From: Streptomyces sp. HPF1205
GTDB taxonomy: Bacteria; Actinomycetota; Actinomycetes; Streptomycetales; Streptomycetaceae
Length of the DNA stretch: 64,000 nt
Direction: 5' to 3'
Assembly: GCF_020400825.1 (NCBI RefSeq)
Contig: NZ_JAINVH010000014.1
Span: 124,001-188,000, forward strand
In this document: positions 52,140-60,767 of the stretch, piece by piece
Layout: the number at the start of each line of letters is the position of its first letter
Position numbering within the stretch: the stretch's first letter is position 1
The notes under the pieces: generated by a model
Databases searched by the model: none
What the model was told of the DNA's origin: nothing
What the model saw: only the letters and a program-made list of their open reading frames with translations
Translations under genes and position numbers: made by a program

Positions 52140-53405
52140 GTGAGCAGCCCGCACGACACACCCAGCAGCACCACCCCGCCGCAGGACAGCGGAGCGCTGC
52201 TGCTGAGCGGCGCACGGCTGACCGACGGCCGCACGGTCGACGTGCGGCTGAGCGGCCCCCGGATCGAGGCCGTCGGCACGGCGGGCAGCCTCCTGCCCGA
52301 ACCGAGCCGCGCGGCCGCCCGTACCCGGATCGACCTGAGCGGTTACCTGCTGCTGCCGGCCCCCGCGGAACCGCACGCCCACCTCGACCTGGCGCTGACC
52401 GCGGGCGGGCCGCCGTCCGGCGAGATCACCGAGATCCAGCGCCGCGCCACCGAGGCCGCCCTCCTCCAGCTCGGCCACGGCGCGACGGCGGTCCGTACCC
52501 ATGTGCGCATCGGCGACGTCCAGGGCATGCGCGCCCTGGAGGCGGTCCTGCAGGCCCGGCACGCGCTGCGCGGTCTGGTGGACCTCCAGGCGGTGGCCGT
52601 GCCCCGCCTGCTGACGGGGGTCGCGGGGGCCGACGGTCTCGCGATGACCCGCGACGCGCTGAAGATGGGCGCCGGCGTGGCCGGCGGCTGCCCCGACCTC
52701 GACCCGGACCCCAGCGGGTACGCGGAGGCCGTCCTGTCGCTGGCCGCCGAGTTCGGCGCGCCGGTGGACCTGCACACCGCCGCCGGCGACCCGGCCCGCC
52801 TGGCCCGGCTCGCCGCGATGGCCGGCGGCCTGCGGCCGGGCGTGACCCTCGGTCCCTGCCACGGCCTGTCCGGCCTGCCCCCGCGCGAGGCGGCCCGTAC
52901 CGCCGACCGCCTGGCCGCCGCCGGCGTGTCCGTGGCCGCGCTCCCCCAGGGCGGCTGCGGCGTGCTGGACCGCGGCGGCGTCGCGCCCGTACGCCTGCTG
53001 CGGTCCGCCGGGGTGCGGGTCACGGCGGGCAGCGGCGCCCTGGGCGACCTGACCAACCCCGTGGGCCGCGGCGACCCGCTGGAGGCCGCGTTCCTGCTGG
53101 CCACCCACGGCGAGTGCGACGCCACGCGGGCGTACGAGACGGTCAGCGCCCAGGCCCGGGCCGTGCTCGGGCTGCCGGAGGTCCGCGTGGAGGCCGGCTT
53201 CCCCGCCGAACTGCTGGCGGTGCGCGGGACGACCGTGGCGCAGGTGCTGTCGCTGGCCTACAGCCGGGTCGTCATCCACCGCGGCCGGGTGGTCTCGCGC
53301 ACGAGCGCCGTGCGGGAGTTCACCGGTACGGGCGGCGGGGGCGCGGGCGACGCGCCCTGGGAGCCCGCCCGCGGCCTGCCGCGGCAGGCGAACCGGGAGG
53401 CGTAA
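52140..53405 (+). CDS. Amidohydrolase superfamily protein (cytosine-deaminase-like) with degenerate active site
   Basis: The 421-aa product has the amidohydrolase frame: GYLLLPAPAEPHAHLDLAL (first metal His pair), RTHV, VDLHTAAGDPA and a C-terminal composite-domain return. Compared with cytosine deaminases it lacks the catalytic Glu after the third His (HTAAGD where HxDE is usual). It also lacks the metal Asp near residue 300 (TAGSGALGDLTNPVG in place of a GxDN motif). It may be inactive or have changed chemistry. It starts with GTG. Confidence 0.75.
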   Translation: MSSPHDTPSSTTPPQDSGALLLSGARLTDGRTVDVRLSGPRIEAVGTAGSLLPEPSRAAARTRIDLSGYLLLPAPAEPHAHLDLALTAGGPPSGEITEIQRRATEAALLQLGHGATAVRTHVRIGDVQGMRALEAVLQARHALRGLVDLQAVAVPRLLTGVAGADGLAMTRDALKMGAGVAGGCPDLDPDPSGYAEAVLSLAAEFGAPVDLHTAAGDPARLARLAAMAGGLRPGVTLGPCHGLSGLPPREAARTADRLAAAGVSVAALPQGGCGVLDRGGVAPVRLLRSAGVRVTAGSGALGDLTNPVGRGDPLEAAFLLATHGECDATRAYETVSAQARAVLGLPEVRVEAGFPAELLAVRGTTVAQVLSLAYSRVVIHRGRVVSRTSAVREFTGTGGGGAGDAPWEPARGLPRQANREA

Positions 53406-53414
53406 CGTCGCCTC

Positions 53415-54077
53415 ATGCGTACGGTGATCGCTGGTGGACACGGAAAGATCGCGCTGCGGCTGGAACGGCGGCTCACGGCGCGCGGGGACAGCGCCGTCGG
53501 CCTGATCCGCGACCCCGGCCAGGGCGGCGACCTGCGGGCGGTGGGCGCCGAGCCGGTCGTCCTCGATCTCGAATCGGCCTCCGTCGAGGAGGTCGCGGCG
53601 GTCCTGGAGGGCGCGGACGCCGCCGTCTTCGCGGCGGGCGCGGGGCCGGGCAGCGGCGCCGCCCGCAAGCAGACCGTGGATCACGCGGCGGCCGTCCTCC
53701 TCGCGGACGCGGCCGAACGCGCCGGGGTGCGCCGGTTCCTGGTGGTCTCCTCCATGGGCGCGGACGCGGAGGCCACCGGCTCCGACCCGGTGTTCACCGC
53801 GTACCTGCGCGCCAAGGGCCAGGCCGACGACGCCGTCCGCTCCCGTACCGGCCTGGACTGGACGATCCTGCGGCCCGGCGCTCTCACCGACTCCCCCGGG
53901 ACCGGCCGCGTCAGCCTGACCGCCGGTCGCGCCGGCCGCGGTTCCGTGCCCCGCGAGGACGTCGCGGCCGTGCTCGCCGCCCTGCTGTCCACTCCCGCCG
54001 CCTCCGGCCTCACCCTGGAGCTGCGCTCGGGCGACACGCCGGTCGATGAGGCGGTACGTCAGGCGGCGGGGGCGTAA
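53415..54077 (+). CDS. NAD(P)-binding atypical SDR protein
   Basis: The 220-aa product has a Rossmann fold with N-terminal TVIAGGHGKIALRLERRL (GGxGxI-type variant of GxxGxxG), a charged RDPGQ after strand 2, DAAVFAAGAG after strand 4 and WTILRPGALTDSPGTG. It resembles SDR_a5-like NAD(P)H-binding proteins such as YwnB. The catalytic YxxxK is not obvious. It starts 10 nt after the amidohydrolase stop, so it is probably co-transcribed. Role unknown. Confidence 0.85.
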   Translation: MRTVIAGGHGKIALRLERRLTARGDSAVGLIRDPGQGGDLRAVGAEPVVLDLESASVEEVAAVLEGADAAVFAAGAGPGSGAARKQTVDHAAAVLLADAAERAGVRRFLVVSSMGADAEATGSDPVFTAYLRAKGQADDAVRSRTGLDWTILRPGALTDSPGTGRVSLTAGRAGRGSVPREDVAAVLAALLSTPAASGLTLELRSGDTPVDEAVRQAAGA

Positions 54078-54150
54078 CCCGGCGGGGCGCGGCGCGGGCG
54101 GCGGAACCTCACCCTCTTCGCCTCCTCCGTCCCCTGGCCGCGCCCAGACT

Positions 54151-54170
54151 TCTCTGACTAGAGTCAGAGA
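54151..54170. promoter_or_regulatory. Perfect 20-bp palindrome at the MarR-GNAT start
   Basis: TCTCTGACTAGAGTCAGAGA is perfectly symmetrical and ends one base before the ATG at 54172. It is the right size for a MarR dimer, suggesting autoregulation. No Shine-Dalgarno sequence fits between it and the ATG, so the mRNA may be leaderless or the palindrome may cover the transcription start. Confidence 0.8.
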
Positions 54171-54171
54171 T

Positions 54172-55134
54172 ATGGACCGGGACGCGGGCGCGGGGACGGG
54201 CGCCAGGACGGGCACGGAGGCGGATGTGGCGCAGATCGAGCAGGTGCGGCGGTTCAACCGCACCGTCACCCAGCGTGTGGGCGTGCTCCACGACCACTAC
54301 CTGGGCCGCGAACGGCCCATCGGCGAGGCCCGGCTGCTGTGGGAGATCGGCGAGGACGGCCAGGACGTGCGGCGGTTGCGCGAGCGGCTCGGGCTGGACT
54401 CGGGGTACGTGAGCCGGCTGCTGCGATCCCTGGAGGCCGGCGGGCTGGTGACGGTGGAGCCGCAGGCCGGGGACCGGCGGGTCCGCACGGTCCGGCTGAC
54501 CCGCGCCGGGCGCGCCGAGCGGGACCTGCTCGACGCCCGCAGCGACGAACTGGCCGGCTCCCTGCTGCGGCCGCTGAACGCCGGCCAGCGCGCCAGGCTG
54601 GTCGCCGCGATGGCGGAGGTCGACCGGCTGCTGACCGCCGCCATGGTCACGGTGGACGCCGTCGACCCCGCGCACCCCGACGCCGAGCGCTGCCTGCGGT
54701 CGTACGTCACCGAGCTGCACGAGCGCCTGGACACCGGCTTCGACCCCGCGCGCAGCCTGCTGCCCGACCCGGGCGAACTGCGCCCGCCGCGCGGCCTGTT
54801 CCTGATCGCCCGCCTGCACGGCGAGCCCGTCGGCTGCGCCGGCCTGAAGCTCCCGCCCACCGCCCCGGCCGAGATCAAGCGCATGTGGGTCGCCCCGCGC
54901 GCCCGCGGCCTCGGCCTCGCCCGCCGCTTCCTGGCGGAACTGGAGGCCCTCGCCCTGCGCCACGGCCGCGACGTGGTGCGCCTGGACACCAACAAGGCGC
55001 TGACCGAGGCGATCGCGCTCTACCACTCCTGCGGCTTCGAGGAAGTGCCCGCCTTCAACGACGAGCCCTACGCCCACCACTGGTTCGAAAAGCGCCTCCC
55101 GCGGGACCCGGCGCCGGGCCGCGTCCCGGGCTGA
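54172..55134 (+). CDS. MarR-family regulator fused to a GNAT acetyltransferase
   Basis: The 320-aa product combines a winged-helix MarR domain (residues about 20-165: RLLWEIGEDGQDVRRLRERL, SGYVSRLLRSLEAGGLV, wing GDRRVRTVRLTRAG) with a GNAT domain (about 175-310: FLIARLHGEPVGCAGLKL, RMWVAPRARGLGLARRFLAE, the acetyl-CoA loop, and ALYHSCGFEEVPAF). Such fusions are common in actinobacteria, and the modified substrate is unknown. The ATG directly follows the palindrome. Confidence 0.9.
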   Translation: MDRDAGAGTGARTGTEADVAQIEQVRRFNRTVTQRVGVLHDHYLGRERPIGEARLLWEIGEDGQDVRRLRERLGLDSGYVSRLLRSLEAGGLVTVEPQAGDRRVRTVRLTRAGRAERDLLDARSDELAGSLLRPLNAGQRARLVAAMAEVDRLLTAAMVTVDAVDPAHPDAERCLRSYVTELHERLDTGFDPARSLLPDPGELRPPRGLFLIARLHGEPVGCAGLKLPPTAPAEIKRMWVAPRARGLGLARRFLAELEALALRHGRDVVRLDTNKALTEAIALYHSCGFEEVPAFNDEPYAHHWFEKRLPRDPAPGRVPG

Positions 55135-55162
55135 CCTCGGCTGAGGGCGCCCGTGAACCCGT

Positions 55163-55193
55163 GCGGCCGCCGCCTTGGTCGGGCGGCGGCCGC
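55163..55193. terminator. Bidirectional terminator between the two GNAT genes
   Basis: A perfect 12-bp inverted repeat GCGGCCGCCGCC / GGCGGCGGCCGC with a 7-nt loop between convergent genes ending at 55134 and 55226. Confidence 0.8.
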
Positions 55194-55225
55194 TCGGCGG
55201 GCAGGGCCGCGCCGGACGGACCCGC

Positions 55226-55753
55226 TCAGTCCAGCGCGAGGCGCATGATCAGGCGGTCGGCGTCGGGGCCGAAGTAGCCCGCGCGTTCCTCGCCGCGGCG
55301 AAAGCCCAGCGAGGCGTACAGCATGATGGCGGCGGCGTTGGACGGCTCCACGGTGAGCGCCACCGTGCGTACGCCGCGGACGCGCAGCCCGCGCAGCGAC
55401 TCGGCCATCAGCCGGCGGCCGAGCCCGAGGCCGCGCCACCCCTGGTCTATGGCCAGGCCCAGGACCCAGCCCTCACGGTCGGCGTTGACCCCGGTCATCA
55501 CGTAGCCGTGGAAGGTGCGGCCGTCGTCGAGTACGAACGTGTCCGCCCGGAACAGGTCGTAGAGCTGACGCAGCGCGAAGTACGGGTAGGCGTGCTGTCC
55601 GAAGACCTCCCGGTCCAGGCGGTGCAGCTCCGGCAGGTCCTCCTCCCCTGCCTGTCTCAGGCGCAGCGGCAGCCCCTCGGCGGTGACGAACAGCGGGGAG
55701 GCGAGCGGCGGGCGGCCCGGGCGGTCGTCGGCGCCGTGCAGAGGAATGGTCAT
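55226..55753 (-). CDS. GNAT N-acetyltransferase
   Basis: The 175-aa product has GNAT motifs A (GWVLGLAIDQGWRGLGLGRR, with Q/RxxGxG/A) and B (NAAAIMLYASLGFRRGEERA). RimI-like substrate groups are possible but unproven. The ATG at 55753 (MTIPLHG) with AAGGGCGG upstream is preferred over the frame to 55861. It is divergent from the methyltransferase cassette. Confidence 0.85.
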   Translation of the reverse strand: MTIPLHGADDRPGRPPLASPLFVTAEGLPLRLRQAGEEDLPELHRLDREVFGQHAYPYFALRQLYDLFRADTFVLDDGRTFHGYVMTGVNADREGWVLGLAIDQGWRGLGLGRRLMAESLRGLRVRGVRTVALTVEPSNAAAIMLYASLGFRRGEERAGYFGPDADRLIMRLALD

Positions 55754-56040
55754 ACCGCCCTTTCCGTCGGGATGATGGACGTCATTGGCAAGGGGCCCCA
55801 TTCGTTCGGGTGATGACGAGTGGCGCTTCATGACGGCGGGCGCGGTGGCGCCCGGTGTCACGGATCAGACCAGCGTCACCCGCGCGAACCGCCACTTCAA
55901 GGCGGAAACGGGACCTGGCAGGGCAGACGCCACAACGCGCCCCCCGTGCGCCCTCGCCGGTTCGCCGCCCGCCACCGGCCGCCGTCACCGTTCATTGCCG
56001 AAGGAGCGCCGACGGGCCCCGGGGCCACTATCCTTGGACA

Positions 56041-56853
56041 ATGGACCTGAGATCGCGCGACGCCGCGGACGGGGAACAACCCGGGGCCGCGCAGAGGCTG
56101 AATGCGGACGCCCCCTGGGACTCATTCGACCCGGCCGCCTATATTGATCACAATTACCGCCATCTGCGGTCGGACGACGAGGAGATCCTCCACATCGTCC
56201 GGGATCACTTCAGCGATCACTTCCGCGGCAGGACCGCGAACTCCGGGCCGCCGTTGCGCGGTATCGACGTGGGCGCGGGCGCCAACCTCTATCCCGCGCT
56301 CGCGATGCTTCCGTGGTGCGACGAGATCACCCTCCTGGAACGGTCGGCCGCCAACATCGCTTACCTGCGCGGCCAGCGTCCCTCCTACGACCGGAACTGG
56401 AACGAGTTCTGGGACGTCCTGTGCAAGGAGAACGCCTACTGCGAACTCCCGGAGGACCCCCGTGCCCGCTTCGGAAGGATCGTCGACGTCGAGGAGGGGA
56501 ACCTTTTCGATCTCGACCGCCGCCCCGGCCGGTGGTCCATGGGCACCATGTTCTTCGTCGCGGAGTCGATGTCGACCTCCCACGAGGAGTTCGCTACCGG
56601 CGTCGAGCGCTTTTTGCGGTCCCTCGCCCCCGGCGCGCCCTTCGCGGCCGCCTTCATGGAGGGCTCGCTGGGGTACAAGGTCGGCGGCCAGGAATTCCCC
56701 GCGTGCAGCGTCGGCAAGAACGAGGTCCGCGAGGCGCTCGCCCCGCTTTCCGACGGTCCGGTCGACATCACGCCCATCGGCATGCCGCAAGGCCCGCTCC
56801 GCCCCGGTTACGAGGGAATGATCGTGGCTTGCGGACGGCGCGGTTCCGAATAG
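56041..56853 (+). CDS. SAM-dependent methyltransferase (NNMT/PNMT/TEMT-like; SCO2525-type)
   Basis: The 270-aa product has SAM motif I GIDVGAGANLYPAL, the acidic loop DEITLLERSAANIAYL and a catalytic-domain end with GMPQGPLRPGYEGMIVA. It resembles small-molecule N-methyltransferases of the NNMT/PNMT/TEMT group and, from memory, the SCO2525 family. TATCCT at 56029-56034 lies at -10 distance from the ATG, so the mRNA may be leaderless. It is the first gene of the cassette of unknowns. Confidence 0.8.
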   Translation: MDLRSRDAADGEQPGAAQRLNADAPWDSFDPAAYIDHNYRHLRSDDEEILHIVRDHFSDHFRGRTANSGPPLRGIDVGAGANLYPALAMLPWCDEITLLERSAANIAYLRGQRPSYDRNWNEFWDVLCKENAYCELPEDPRARFGRIVDVEEGNLFDLDRRPGRWSMGTMFFVAESMSTSHEEFATGVERFLRSLAPGAPFAAAFMEGSLGYKVGGQEFPACSVGKNEVREALAPLSDGPVDITPIGMPQGPLRPGYEGMIVACGRRGSE

Positions 56854-56897
56854 CCCGGTAATCCCGGCCGATGCTTTCCGCTTCCGCCGGCCGTACA

Positions 56898-56938
56898 GTT
56901 TTCCGCACAGTGTTTTCCGCACAGTGTTTTCCGCACAC
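56898..56938 (+). repeat. 14-bp iteron-like repeat upstream of the 613-aa gene
   Basis: GTTTTCCGCACAGT occurs at 56898-56911 and 56912-56925, and again as a 13-base copy at 56926-56938. It is AT-richer than the surroundings and lies 33 nt before the next ATG, in the promoter region between the methyltransferase and the rest of the cassette. Possible binding array for a regulator. Confidence 0.85.
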
Positions 56939-56970
56939 GCACGAGGCACCTTAACGAAAGGTGTGGGGGG

Positions 56971-58812
56971 ATGCAGATCAAGCCGCGCCAGCACCTGCTG
57001 GACATCTGGCAGGCAATGGCACGCCACTCCTTCGCGGAGGGCGACTGGGACTGGGGTGACTGGGGCGGGCGCAGCAGCGTCGCCGACGCCGAGCGACTGC
57101 TGTGCCTGATGTATCCGGCCACCGAAATCCCCGCGTTCCGGCTCGACGATCCGGACACCACGGAGCGCGACGTGCAGAACGCGCTCAAGAGCGTCGGCGG
57201 ACGCATGGAGGTCCCCGCCAAACTCGTCGCGGTGCTGGCCGAATTCATGCGCGACCACATGGCCGAGGACAAGCGCCCGAGTTTCGCCGGCGGCCACTAC
57301 TTCAGTGCCCGCGACACCGAGCACAGCCTCACCGAGGAACAGCGTCAGCAGGGCGTGGTCGACTCGTTCTCCATGTCCATCACTCTCTCGCTGGCCACGT
57401 TGGGCTTCCTGAAGGTCTACGAGACCAAGACCCGCCGCCGGGAGATCCGCGCGCTGATCGACGAGCTCAAGGCCGCCACCGAGACCCGGCTGACCGCCGC
57501 CATGGTGAGCATGCTGCGCTCCTTCACGGTCAACGTCTTCGACCCCGAGGAGCCCACCGGCGCCACGCTGTGCCGGCTGCTCGGCCAGGGCCGGCTGTCG
57601 GAGCGGGTGGTCCTGCAGCAGTTCCAGCGCCGCTTCAAGGCCCTGCGCGCCACCATCAACGACAGCCTCACCCTCGGTGTCGACGTCGCCGACCGGATCA
57701 AGGACGAGAACCAGCTCTTCGAGTGCGGCTGGGCCTGGGGCCTGGTCAAGGACGCCCCGCCCGTCGCCACCAGCGAGCCGATCGGCCCCCAGCCGGACGG
57801 CGTGGCCAAGCCGATCCCGTACCTGTACTTCACCGTGGTCGCCCTGGACGGCATCCAGGACCTGTTCTCCGACCGCACCCTGACCCTGGGTCTGCTCAAC
57901 GCCGAACAGCAGAAGCTCGCCGAGGCGTTACGGCTGCGCTGGGAGATCACCCAGCAGTACTGGTCGGGCATCGCGCGCTTCGGCGACACCGACTGGCCGC
58001 TGGAGGACATCCCCTGGCGGACCATCGGGCAGCGCCTGGAGTCCGAGTACTTCTCGCTGTCGGTGGCCTCCATCCTGGTCCACGACCTGGTACGCCGCAG
58101 GGCGACCGACGACGACCTGACCCGTACCGTCACCGTCATGGAGCGGCTGGCCGAGCGCGGCCGCATCACCAGCCGCATGACCTACCGGGACCGCGCGGCC
58201 GAGCTGCACAGCCCCGGGGTGCGGCTGCCGCTGCAGGGCAGCGAGGCCATCGGCCCGCCGATGATGTGGACGATGGGCGACTTCTCCGCGCAACTGCTGA
58301 AGCGGTGCATCCAGCTCTGCGCCCTGTCGCGGAACATCTCCTCGCACGACCGGCTGCTGAACCTGTCCGAGGACATCTTCGACCACGTGTGGCGGCGCCG
58401 GATCCGGGTGGGGAACGCCGCCGGCCTGTGGGACAACGTCAAGGCGGTCTATCCCGACTCCGACGTGCGGGAGGCGGGGCTGTCCTGGAGCATCACCGAG
58501 CGCGTCACCGAGTGCATGGTGGCCGCCCGCCAGCTCTACACCCAGCCCCCGATCCGCAGCTCGGAGGTCACCTCCCTGACGTCCGCCCTGCTCAGCGAGG
58601 CCACCCACCTGCTCGGCAACGAGCTGCTGGAACCGACCTCGCACGCCGAGGCGTCCCGGGCCACCGCCCTCACCGGGGTCGAGGTCAAGCTCAAGCGGGC
58701 CCGCGAACTGTCCGACCGGCAGCCCGGCACGGCCGCCGCGCTGACCCTGGAGGTCCTCAGCGAGCTCGACGCCCTGGCGCTGGCCAGGCAGACCGCCTCC
58801 CGGGGGGTGTGA
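56971..58812 (+). CDS. SCO2524-type protein of unknown function
   Basis: The 613-aa product is mostly helical and begins MQIKPRQHLLDIWQAMARHS. A hydrophobic stretch near 140 (SFSMSITLSLATLGFL) and heavily charged helices follow. No catalytic signature was found. ATG with a G-rich ribosome site (GGTGTGGGGGG). Its stop overlaps the next GTG (GTGA). It matches what I recall as the SCO2524 family. It may be a scaffold or sensor for the P-loop partner. Confidence 0.7.
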   Translation: MQIKPRQHLLDIWQAMARHSFAEGDWDWGDWGGRSSVADAERLLCLMYPATEIPAFRLDDPDTTERDVQNALKSVGGRMEVPAKLVAVLAEFMRDHMAEDKRPSFAGGHYFSARDTEHSLTEEQRQQGVVDSFSMSITLSLATLGFLKVYETKTRRREIRALIDELKAATETRLTAAMVSMLRSFTVNVFDPEEPTGATLCRLLGQGRLSERVVLQQFQRRFKALRATINDSLTLGVDVADRIKDENQLFECGWAWGLVKDAPPVATSEPIGPQPDGVAKPIPYLYFTVVALDGIQDLFSDRTLTLGLLNAEQQKLAEALRLRWEITQQYWSGIARFGDTDWPLEDIPWRTIGQRLESEYFSLSVASILVHDLVRRRATDDDLTRTVTVMERLAERGRITSRMTYRDRAAELHSPGVRLPLQGSEAIGPPMMWTMGDFSAQLLKRCIQLCALSRNISSHDRLLNLSEDIFDHVWRRRIRVGNAAGLWDNVKAVYPDSDVREAGLSWSITERVTECMVAARQLYTQPPIRSSEVTSLTSALLSEATHLLGNELLEPTSHAEASRATALTGVEVKLKRARELSDRQPGTAAALTLEVLSELDALALARQTASRGV

Positions 58813-59732
58813 CGGTGATCGTGTTCGCCGCCTCCGACAAGGGAGGCACCGGCCGCTCGGTGACCAGCGCCAACGTCGCCTTCCGGCGGGCGCTGGCCGG
58901 GGACGACGTGGCGTACGTCGACTTCGACTTCGGCTCGCCGACCGCCGCCGCGGTCTTCGACGTCCCGGCCGCGACGGGCGGCGTCGAGGCCGGCGGCCTG
59001 CACTCGTACCTGCTGGGCAAGGTCACCGAGCCGGTCAGGCTCGACGTGTGGGCGCAGACCGAGCACGAGGTGCTGCGCGACCGGCCCACCGGCTCGGGCA
59101 GCCTCACCCTGCTGCCCGGCGACCGCGGCGGCGGGGAGTTCGCCGTCGGCAAGGAGGCGGTGAACCGCTGCGCCGACCTGTTCCTGCGGCTGAACGCCGA
59201 GTTCGACGTGGTCGTGGTCGACCTCAGCGCCGGCCGCAGCTACGCCATGGACATGGCCCTCGAAGTCACCTCGCGGCCGGAGCTGCGCGGTGTCGGGTCC
59301 CGCTGGCTGGTCTACCACCGCTGGACCCGGCAGCACGTGATCGCCGCGTCCGGCCTGGTCTTCGGCGACCGCGGCATCCTCGCCGGCGGCGTGGCCCGCG
59401 GCCACGACGAGGACGACCTGGCCAACCGGATCGGGTTCGTCCGCGCCGCCGTACCCGATCCCGAGGCGCCGCCCTGGTCGCTGGTGCCGCCCGCGCAGTC
59501 GGCGTGGATGCGCAAGTGCGACCAGGACCTCAGCGAACTGGCCGCGGAACGCGGTGTCGGCTACAGCAGGGTGGTCGGCGTCGTCCCGCTCGAACCCGTA
59601 CTGCAGTGGCGCGAGCAACTGATCACCGACGAGGACGTCCTGTCCAGCCGTGTCGCCAACATGGAGACGCTGCAGGCGCTCAAGGACCTCGCCGCCGCGC
59701 TCGACGACGAGGACGCCTGGGGGCCCGCGTGA
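58809..59732 (+). CDS. Variant P-loop (ParA/MinD-like) protein, SCO2523-type
   Basis: The 307-aa product starts with GTG at 58809 and has FAASDKGGTGRSVTSANVAF. This is the deviant Walker A of ParA/MinD ATPases, with the signature lysine kept but the P-loop lysine replaced by Arg. Switch-like YVDFDFGSPTAA and a Walker-B-like FDVVVVDLSAGRS follow. Nucleotide may be bound but hydrolysis could be altered. This agrees with the SCO2523 variant P-loop family I remember. Coupled on both sides. Confidence 0.8.
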   Translation: MTVIVFAASDKGGTGRSVTSANVAFRRALAGDDVAYVDFDFGSPTAAAVFDVPAATGGVEAGGLHSYLLGKVTEPVRLDVWAQTEHEVLRDRPTGSGSLTLLPGDRGGGEFAVGKEAVNRCADLFLRLNAEFDVVVVDLSAGRSYAMDMALEVTSRPELRGVGSRWLVYHRWTRQHVIAASGLVFGDRGILAGGVARGHDEDDLANRIGFVRAAVPDPEAPPWSLVPPAQSAWMRKCDQDLSELAAERGVGYSRVVGVVPLEPVLQWREQLITDEDVLSSRVANMETLQALKDLAAALDDEDAWGPA

Positions 59733-60766
59733 CCGATGCCGCGACCGGCGCCCCCGCGGGGACGTCCCCGGCCGTGCCACCCGCCGGGCCGGGCACGCCC
59801 GGAGCGCCCGGCACGCCCCGCGTCTACCGGGAGACCGCCGCCCAGCCCCGCACCCAGGCCGTGCCGCTGGCCCATGTCTCCTTGGAGCTCGGCCACCTGT
59901 ACATGGAGGACTTCGAAGCCGGCCCGGAACGGCTGGCCGAGCACTTCGCCCAGGTCAAGCCGTGGGCCGAGGCGTTGCACACGGCCGCCGCCGTCGGTGC
60001 GCGCCGTCCCCGTGTCAGCACCTGCTTCCTGATCGACGACTACTTCACCCGCTTCTCCTCGCCCGCCGAGCTCGTCCCGATGGTGCTGGCCCAGGCCGAG
60101 AAGGCGGGGCTGACCATCGACTACCTGGCCCGCGAGTCCGCCTGCGCGGTCGCCGACGGCATCGCGACGGCCGAAGCCGTGGAGGGCAGGCTGGTCGACT
60201 CCCCGCCCCCGGGCAGCGACGGCTCCCGGCCGCCGGCCAGGGAGACCGGCTGGCTCGCCAACGGGCAGCGCTCCGCGGGTACGACGGGCCGGGAGGCCAT
60301 GGCCCACGTCACCGGGTGGCAGCCGCCGCGGGAGACCGCCGCGCGCCGGCACTCGGTGTTCCTGGACGTCGAACTGTGGGACGAGCGGGACGGCGTGCGC
60401 ACCTGGTCGTGCCCCTTCCTGGCGGCCGTGTGGCAACTGGCCCGGCTCGGCCTGCTGCGCCACCTCGGGGAGCCGGTGCTGCGCCCGGCGCCGTGGGCGG
60501 ACGAGCCGTTCCCGCGCGAGTGGGCGGACCTGCCGCCGCTGATCCGGCTCAATCCCGCGGCCGCGCCCTTCTCCGCCTACCGGACCTGCTCCGTGCTGCC
60601 CTCCCGGTTCGTGCCCGTCGAGCACGCGGTCCGGGTGCTGCTCGACCAGGTCGAGGCCGATCCCGAGGCGCTGCGCCAGACCGCGCTGCGCGCGGCGGGC
60701 GAGGGGCTGGCGGTCCCGGACGAGATCGCCGACCGTATCTCCTACGTCTTCTACTGGGGGACCTGA
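59729..60766 (+). CDS. SCO2522-type protein of unknown function
   Basis: The 345-aa product starts with GTG at 59729 (overlap GTGA). After a Pro/Gly/Thr-rich start comes a core with VSLELGHLYMEDFEAGPERL, STCFLIDDYFTRFSSPAELV, a variable loop and a C-terminal helical part (LPSRFVPVEHAVRVLLDQVE). No domain is recognised apart from similarity in layout to the SCO2522 family as recalled. The acidic DDYF pattern could be a metal or substrate site, but that is speculation. Confidence 0.65.
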   Translation: MTDAATGAPAGTSPAVPPAGPGTPGAPGTPRVYRETAAQPRTQAVPLAHVSLELGHLYMEDFEAGPERLAEHFAQVKPWAEALHTAAAVGARRPRVSTCFLIDDYFTRFSSPAELVPMVLAQAEKAGLTIDYLARESACAVADGIATAEAVEGRLVDSPPPGSDGSRPPARETGWLANGQRSAGTTGREAMAHVTGWQPPRETAARRHSVFLDVELWDERDGVRTWSCPFLAAVWQLARLGLLRHLGEPVLRPAPWADEPFPREWADLPPLIRLNPAAAPFSAYRTCSVLPSRFVPVEHAVRVLLDQVEADPEALRQTALRAAGEGLAVPDEIADRISYVFYWGT

Positions 60767-60767
60767 G

